From NCBI GenBank assembly GCA_963677935.2, contig CAXXEH010000003.1, forward strand, positions 6,076,001 to 6,140,000: a stretch of 64,000 nt of DNA. The letters are read 5' to 3'. Shown here in pieces: positions 59,064-64,000 of the stretch (positions are counted from its first letter, which is position 1; every line of letters begins with the position of its first letter). The position numbers were made by a program, and so were the translations under genes. The notes beneath the pieces are model-generated. The model was not told the origin of the DNA and did not search any database. It saw only the letters and a program-made list of their open reading frames with translations. This DNA is from JAAFHB01 sp963677935. GTDB taxonomy: Bacteria; Bacteroidota; Bacteroidia; Bacteroidales; Prolixibacteraceae.

Positions 59064-60008
59064 TCAGAATGGAAGATTATTAAGGTCAACATTACCGCCG
59101 GAAAGGATTATTCCGATCTTCTGATTTATAAATAACTTCTGGTTTTCAAGAATAGCAGCCAAAGGAACAGCCGATGAGGGCTCTATAATCAGCTTCATCC
59201 TCTCCCAAACCAGTCGCATCGCAAGTATAATCGATTCCTCAGAAACAGTAATAATATCATCAACTTTATTGCTGATAATGGCAAAATTAATTCCACCCAG
59301 CGAAGTGAGCAATCCATCGGCAATTGTTATTGGATGTGTTGATGGAATAATATATCCTGCTTTAAAGGAACGATAGGCATCATCAGCACCCGATGGCTCT
59401 GCTGCAATTACTTTGCAGGAAGGTGAAAGTTCTTTTACTGAAATTGCAGTGCCGGAGAGTAAACCTCCTCCACCCACAGGACACAAGATCTGATCAAGGT
59501 GTTGTACCTGCTCAAGAAGTTCTTTTGCGGCCGTACCCTGGCCAGCGATCACTTTAAAATTATTATAGGGGTGAATAATCTCAATTCCAGAATTTTCAGC
59601 AATTATAAGGAGGGTTTGCTCTCTTGACTGAAGAGTGGGTTCGCAGAGTGTAATGATACCACCATACCCGGCAACTGCTTTTTTCTTTACTTCGGGAGAA
59701 TTTGACGGCATTACGATCTGCGCCTGGATCCCTCTTATTGAGGCGGCTAAAGCCAGGGCAGCAGCATGATTTCCGGAGGAATGGGTTCCAACTCCATGCG
59801 AAGCCTTTTCATCAGTCAAAGAAAAAACAGCATTGCAGGCGCCACGAAATTTAAACGACCCTGCTTTTTGAAGATTTTCACATTTGAAAAATATCTCCGA
59901 TTGGGTTATCCGGTTTATGGCACTGCTGGTCATTACAGGTGTATAATGAATCAATCCACCTATAAGTCTGTGAGCCATGATGATATCTTCAAAGTCGGGT
60001 ATTCTCAC
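59064..60008 (-). CDS. Threonine/serine dehydratase or serine racemase (PLP fold II)
   Basis: This 314-aa enzyme has the PLP-lysine motif KAGSFKFRGACNAV, the substrate loop SSGNHAAALALAA, the PLP phosphate glycine loop PVGGGGLLSG and the end LSGGNVDL. The length without an ACT domain fits catabolic threonine dehydratase (TdcB-like) or serine racemase; the two cannot be told apart by eye. ATG overlaps the stop of the upstream regulatory-domain gene by 4 bp, so they are coupled. An odd detail: where many members have S/N-x-G-N-H-x-Q-x-x-A, Gln is replaced by Ala. Confidence 0.88.
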   Translation of the reverse strand: MRIPDFEDIIMAHRLIGGLIHYTPVMTSSAINRITQSEIFFKCENLQKAGSFKFRGACNAVFSLTDEKASHGVGTHSSGNHAAALALAASIRGIQAQIVMPSNSPEVKKKAVAGYGGIITLCEPTLQSREQTLLIIAENSGIEIIHPYNNFKVIAGQGTAAKELLEQVQHLDQILCPVGGGGLLSGTAISVKELSPSCKVIAAEPSGADDAYRSFKAGYIIPSTHPITIADGLLTSLGGINFAIISNKVDDIITVSEESIILAMRLVWERMKLIIEPSSAVPLAAILENQKLFINQKIGIILSGGNVDLNNLPF

Positions 60009-60787
60009 GGTGCTTTTTGTTTGGCTTTTGATTGCTTTTCCAGGTATTCGATCATCAGTTCCTTTATCCGTTTTTCAACATCATAGCTGGTAGCGTTAAC
60101 GGGAAGCGCGTTAAATGCGTTACAAAATAACTGGAAATCTTCCAGCGCTTCACCTTTGAAACCTGAGATCTTCTCAATAACATCTTTATTATAAACCAGG
60201 GAAAGAATTTGCCAGTCTTTTTCTGAATGAATCGCATTCAGAGTTGATCGTTTTTCTTTTTCGTCCTTGCTAAGATAATAGGAAAAGAATGAGAGCGGCT
60301 TGGCTAAAGCTGAAAGAGACTTTGGTTCTGAGGCAAAATAATCACTTCTTAGTTCAACAGGAACTAAAACCGACTTTCCCACTGGAATCCCGGTCATATT
60401 CACCTTCGGGGCACTACTTGTTATTTCAACTTGTCCCAGTAAGATCTTTACCGGTGACAGTTCTATCCTGGTAACTCCGTTTTCTGTGTTAAAAATATCC
60501 TTAACAGGGACTCGTTTGTCCTTGTAATTAAGTGACTTAAAGGTTAGGGTATCTACTGGATCGGCTTGGATTGAAAATTTTCCTGCAGCATCGGTCATTG
60601 TCCCTCCACGAACTCTCATATTTAAAACCTGAGCATACCCAATGGGCTCTTTGGTTATCTCATCAATTACCTGTCCTTTAACGTTGATCATATCCTCGTT
60701 AAAATAAAGTTGGCTATATACCATTTGTTGAAATCCGGCAATAAACAACAGAATAAATGCAATAATTCTAAAGTATTTTGTAGCCAT
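60005..60787 (-). CDS. Carboxypeptidase-regulatory-like domain exported protein
   Basis: The start at 60787 (Met5 of the open frame) precedes a good signal peptide (ATKYFRIIAFILLFIAGFQQMVYSQ). Residues ~35-115 form a CarboxypepD_reg-like beta domain (NVKGQVIDEITKEPIGYAQVLNMRVRGGTMTDAAGKFSIQA), seen at the N-terminus of TonB-dependent receptors and in stand-alone Bacteroidota envelope proteins. The C-terminal half is helical and charged, with no recognised domain. It is too short for a receptor. Function is unknown. First gene of the cluster ending in ruvC. Confidence 0.82.
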   Translation of the reverse strand: MATKYFRIIAFILLFIAGFQQMVYSQLYFNEDMINVKGQVIDEITKEPIGYAQVLNMRVRGGTMTDAAGKFSIQADPVDTLTFKSLNYKDKRVPVKDIFNTENGVTRIELSPVKILLGQVEITSSAPKVNMTGIPVGKSVLVPVELRSDYFASEPKSLSALAKPLSFFSYYLSKDEKEKRSTLNAIHSEKDWQILSLVYNKDVIEKISGFKGEALEDFQLFCNAFNALPVNATSYDVEKRIKELMIEYLEKQSKAKQKAP

Positions 60788-61010
60788 CGTGAGAACCATT
60801 GAGTAGATGATGTTAAAACTGAATTCAGAATTAAATGTGATTTGATGTCATTCCGTGACTCCTGAATTATGTATAGGATGCAAATTTATTCGTATTGGTT
60901 GTTTTAACAACAGGATAGTAAATATCAAACATGTTTATTTTCTGAATATAATCGGAAGAAACTTTATCGTTTCTTGAGCGAGAGTAATAATGATGTATTA
61001 TTTGACTGTT

Positions 61011-62243
61011 TTAATAGGTCAGATTTTTGATCCGATCCATCGCTTTGATTACATTTTCACGGTCAGCAAAAGCCGAAAACCTGAAATACCCTTCGCCGGA
61101 AGGTCCAAAACCTGATCCCGGAGTACCAACCACATTGGTATCGTTAAGAAGTTTATCGAAAAATTCCCAGGAGGTAAGTTTATTCTTTGTTTTTACCCAA
61201 ACATAGGGGGCATTGATCCCCCCAAAAACGGTGTATCCTGATGCCGAAAGACTTTCCCTGATTATCCTTGCGTTTTCGAGATAGTACGCGATCAGTTCCT
61301 TCACCTCACTCTTACCCTGTACGGAATAGACTGCTGCTGCAGCTTTCTGTACCGGATACGAAACACCATTGAATTTGGTGGTATGTCTGCGCATCCAAAG
61401 TGGTTTTACTGGCACAGGATTACCTTTGTGGTCATAAGCAACCAGCTCATTTGGTATTACGGTGAAAGCACAACGTGTCCCTGTAAAACCTGCTGTCTTT
61501 GAAAAGCTTCTGAATTCAATAGCGACACTTTTCGCTCCTTCAATTTCGAAAATCGAATGGGGAATGGCATCTTCGGTAATGTAAGCTTCATAAGCAGCGT
61601 CATACAAAATAATGCACTTGTTCGCAATCGAATAATCAACCCATTGTTTCAACACCTCTTTTGTAGCGACTGTGCCGGTGGGGTTGTTTGGAAAGCAGAG
61701 GAAGATCAGATCTGGTCGCGTGGAAGGTAATTCAGGAATAAATCCATTCGCTTCATTACAAGCCATATAAATAATATTGTCAAAGTAACCATTTGACTGG
61801 CAAATCCCGGTTTTCCCCGACATTACGGTAGTGTCAGCATAGACAGGATAAACCGGATCGCATATTGCGATGAGATTTTCATTTCCAAATATTTCCTGAA
61901 TATTTCCGGTATCGCACTTTGAACCGTCAGAAACAAAGATTTCATCAGCCGAGATATCTACCCCGCGCAGATGGTAATCATTAACCGCAATAGCTTCGCG
62001 AAGGAAATCATATCCCTGTTCTGGCCCATATCCTTTGAAAGTATCTTTTTTACCCATCTCTTCAACCCCTTCATGAAAAGCTTTGAGAATTGCAGGAGTC
62101 AGTGGTTGTGTTACATCACCTATTCCCATTCGTATAATATCTTTATCGGGGTTGGCGGCTGCAAATTCTCTCACTCTGCGACCAATTTCGGGGAATAAAT
62201 ATCCTGCCTTTAATTTTAAATAGTTTTCGTTAATGTATGCCAT
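61011..62243 (-). CDS. dapL: LL-diaminopimelate aminotransferase
   Basis: DapL converts tetrahydrodipicolinate directly to LL-diaminopimelate, the short route to DAP for peptidoglycan and lysine. The 410-aa fold-I aminotransferase has MGIGDVTQPL, the PLP motif RSFSKTAGFTGTRC (Lys249), FPNNPTGTVA, YDAAYEAY and PGSGFGPSGEGYFRFSAF. Length is typical. A -7 element (62298-62305) lies 55 bp upstream. It diverges from aspartate kinase, the first enzyme of the same pathway. Confidence 0.96.
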   Translation of the reverse strand: MAYINENYLKLKAGYLFPEIGRRVREFAAANPDKDIIRMGIGDVTQPLTPAILKAFHEGVEEMGKKDTFKGYGPEQGYDFLREAIAVNDYHLRGVDISADEIFVSDGSKCDTGNIQEIFGNENLIAICDPVYPVYADTTVMSGKTGICQSNGYFDNIIYMACNEANGFIPELPSTRPDLIFLCFPNNPTGTVATKEVLKQWVDYSIANKCIILYDAAYEAYITEDAIPHSIFEIEGAKSVAIEFRSFSKTAGFTGTRCAFTVIPNELVAYDHKGNPVPVKPLWMRRHTTKFNGVSYPVQKAAAAVYSVQGKSEVKELIAYYLENARIIRESLSASGYTVFGGINAPYVWVKTKNKLTSWEFFDKLLNDTNVVGTPGSGFGPSGEGYFRFSAFADRENVIKAMDRIKNLTY

Positions 62244-62297
62244 TTAATCTATTGTAATATAGTTATTTATATTTTAATGTCCCCTTTTTGGGGTCAA

Positions 62298-62305
62298 CAA
62301 AGATA
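62298..62305 (-). promoter_or_regulatory. -7 element of dapL
   Basis: The minus-strand reading is TATCTTTG, matching TAnnTTTG. The -33 region is not clear. Confidence 0.55.
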
Positions 62306-62504
62306 CAAAATATTTTTTTGGGTTTTTCCCAGTGCACCACGAACAATTCTTTTTGAGGAGACGGCATTCGTTTCATAATCATTTAAATAGTTGGTTTTCG
62401 AATGGAGGGCTTATTTTTTCAGAAATCTGGGCTGTTTTCACTAATGTTTTAATAAATTTATCAATTCATACCAGTTGGTGGTAATGTTTTATAAAGTTTT
62501 GTAG

Positions 62505-63761
62505 ATGAATGTATTCAAATTTGGCGGAGCTTCGGTGAAAGATGCGGACGGCGTAAGAAACCTTGCGGCAATTGTAGGTGGATTTTCAGAAAATCTGGTT
62601 ATCGTTGTTTCTGCAATGGGAAAAACGACCAATGCCCTTGAAATTTTAACCAAGAATTATTTCGATGGAAATAAGGAAAGTTTGGAGTCCAATTTTCAAT
62701 TATTAAAAAAATACCATTTCACGATTATTGAGAATCTCTTTGGCGAATTCTCAAATACAATCGCCATGGAGATTAAAAAAGATTTTGATTTGCTTGAGAC
62801 CCGCTTAGGTCACGCTCCATCCCTCGATTATGATTTTGAATACGACCAGATCGTCTCTTTTGGAGAGATATTCTCTACTAGAATTACAAGTGCCTATCTT
62901 GCCTTAAGTGGGATTAACAATAAATGGGTGGATATCCGGCATGGTTTAAGAAGCGATGCGACCTGGAGGGAAGGGAATGTTGACTGGTCACTCTCGTCCG
63001 GATTAATAGCGGCGCAATTAAACTTTGAAAATACCGGAGTATATGTAACACAGGGGTTCATTGGAGCGACTGTGACCGATCAAACAACGACACTGGGGCG
63101 TGAAGGCTCCGATTATACCGCCGCAATTATAGCCAATATGCTTAATGCAGAGAGCGTTACTATATGGAAAGATGTCCCGGGTATTATGAATGCCGATCCA
63201 AATAAATTTGAAGTGACTCAGAAACTGGATATGCTTTCTTATCGAGAGGCTGTTGAAATGACTTATTACGGCGCCAAAGTAATTCATCCTAAAACGATGA
63301 AACCTTTGGTTGAGAAGAATATACCGCTTTATGTCCGTTCTTTTATTCACCCGGACGAAGAGGGATCGGTAATTTGTAATATCGATCATATCATGAACTA
63401 TGTACCGGTGTACATTTCAAAAGAAGACCTGATACTGATTACCATTTCGCCCATTGATTTTTCTTTCATAGCAGAGGAGAGCATCAGCAACATCTATAAA
63501 TTGTTTGCTCAGCATCGTATTAAAGTTGATCTGGTGCAACAATCGGCTATGAATTTTTCGGTTGCAATTGACCGGCCTGAAAGGGGATTTGAAAAGCTTA
63601 TCGGAGATTTAAAGTTGAAATTCGTGGTTCATTACAACGAGGGGCTTGAATTGCTTACTATTAGGTATTATAATGAGGATATTATTCAAAAAATGACTGG
63701 TCACCGGTCTGTTTTTGTGGCTCAAAGAACCAGGACGACAGCCCGGTTCCTTATCAGATAA
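62505..63761 (+). CDS. Aspartate kinase (monofunctional)
   Basis: Phosphorylates aspartate in the first step towards lysine, methionine, threonine and DAP. The 418-aa protein has the N-terminal VFKFGGASVKDADGV, the aspartate/ATP sites GFIGATVTDQTTTLGREGSDYTAAI and WKDVPGIMNADP, and a C-terminal regulatory part (~295-418) with two ACT-like units. It resembles the kinase half of ThrA more than classical LysC, but no homoserine dehydrogenase part is fused. Divergent from dapL. Confidence 0.93.
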   Translation: MNVFKFGGASVKDADGVRNLAAIVGGFSENLVIVVSAMGKTTNALEILTKNYFDGNKESLESNFQLLKKYHFTIIENLFGEFSNTIAMEIKKDFDLLETRLGHAPSLDYDFEYDQIVSFGEIFSTRITSAYLALSGINNKWVDIRHGLRSDATWREGNVDWSLSSGLIAAQLNFENTGVYVTQGFIGATVTDQTTTLGREGSDYTAAIIANMLNAESVTIWKDVPGIMNADPNKFEVTQKLDMLSYREAVEMTYYGAKVIHPKTMKPLVEKNIPLYVRSFIHPDEEGSVICNIDHIMNYVPVYISKEDLILITISPIDFSFIAEESISNIYKLFAQHRIKVDLVQQSAMNFSVAIDRPERGFEKLIGDLKLKFVVHYNEGLELLTIRYYNEDIIQKMTGHRSVFVAQRTRTTARFLIR

Positions 63762-63789
63762 AAATTATTCATTTATATAAGGTATAATT

Positions 63790-64000
63790 ATGGAAAATTT
63801 TTCAAGAAGAAGTTTTATGAAGCTGACCGGTGCAGGAGTTGCTGTGGCCGCGATTTTCCCTGTTTCATCGGTCAAAGCTGCTGTTTCAGGAGTGGATTCT
63901 CCTGATCTTCTAAGTCAATTGGGACTTGCATCGTACACTACCCGAAAGCTGACATTGGATGAAACCATTAAATGCGCCAAGAAACTTGGATTGACTCATA
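63790..64000 (+). CDS. Tat-exported sugar phosphate isomerase/epimerase-like protein (5' part)
   Basis: The frame starts at ATG 63790, 28 bp after aspartate kinase, and runs open to the window edge (70 codons). The N-terminus has a twin-arginine signal, NFSRRSFMKLTGAGVAVAAIFP, with an A-rich cleavage region. The following LGLASYTTRKLTLDETIKCAKKLGLTH resembles the first strand and helix of xylose-isomerase-like TIM barrels, common Tat substrates in Bacteroidota. The fold assignment is tentative because only the start is present. TatC is encoded at 45.6 kb. Confidence 0.75.
   Translation, partial: MENFSRRSFMKLTGAGVAVAAIFPVSSVKAAVSGVDSPDLLSQLGLASYTTRKLTLDETIKCAKKLGLTH

Overview
The window is a chromosomal segment of a Bacteroidota bacterium, probably from the Bacteroidales/Marinilabiliales side. 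The evidence is a type IX secretion locus (gldJ, porU, a PorP/SprF protein, a giant surface protein with a CHU_C-type C-terminus), Bacteroidota -7 promoter elements of the form TAnnTTTG ahead of many genes and both tRNAs, a cysteine-free type B ribosomal protein L31, LL-diaminopimelate aminotransferase, DUF4369/TlpA lipoproteins and an ISAon1-type insertion sequence.

Layout. 1-8.4 kb is an accessory region: the remnant of a tyrosine recombinase, then a row of unrelated genes (two GNAT acetyltransferases, an inverted PAPS-reductase-like gene, a secreted unknown, a 785-aa unknown with a HEPN-like RNxxxH motif, a TlpA-like lipoprotein, a ParD/ParE pair). Each unit is bounded by long imperfect inverted repeats built like integron attC sites. 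For four units the first bases of the unit are the reverse complement of the box at its end, as expected if each unit was once a circle carrying one recombination site. This is the most interesting part of the window. 8.4-20.7 kb is core chromosome: murF, gldJ, porU, ispF, lon, rpmE2, a GNAT-like protein and an AlkD-like protein. 20.8-24.1 kb holds tRNA-His, an intact insertion sequence with an 8-bp target duplication, a small lipoprotein and a truncated PAS protein.

24.2-37.4 kb is an operon-like trio: a 3,503-residue T9SS-exported repeat protein (nine 285-bp and five 279-bp near-identical repeats), a PorP/SprF outer-membrane protein and an OmpA-family periplasmic protein. From 37.4 kb to the end the window is mostly housekeeping: YihY, DUF4783, rlmH with an NtrY-like kinase, recQ, tatC-lptB, tRNA-Leu, tig-clpP-clpX, lpxH-KAS III, a thioredoxin-fold lipoprotein without its cysteines, ribF, ahcY, a Rieske-like lipoprotein, greA-HIT, a ruvC/dehydratase/regulatory-domain cluster, dapL, aspartate kinase and the start of a Tat-exported isomerase-like protein.

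How the genes fit together: porU and gldJ belong to the secretion machinery that should export the giant repeat protein, with the PorP/SprF and OmpA proteins as its dedicated outer-membrane partners. dapL and aspartate kinase feed meso-diaminopimelate to murF-dependent peptidoglycan synthesis. lptB and lpxH serve lipopolysaccharide. tig, clpP, clpX and lon form the proteostasis set. All identifications rest on reading the sequence; no database search was run.
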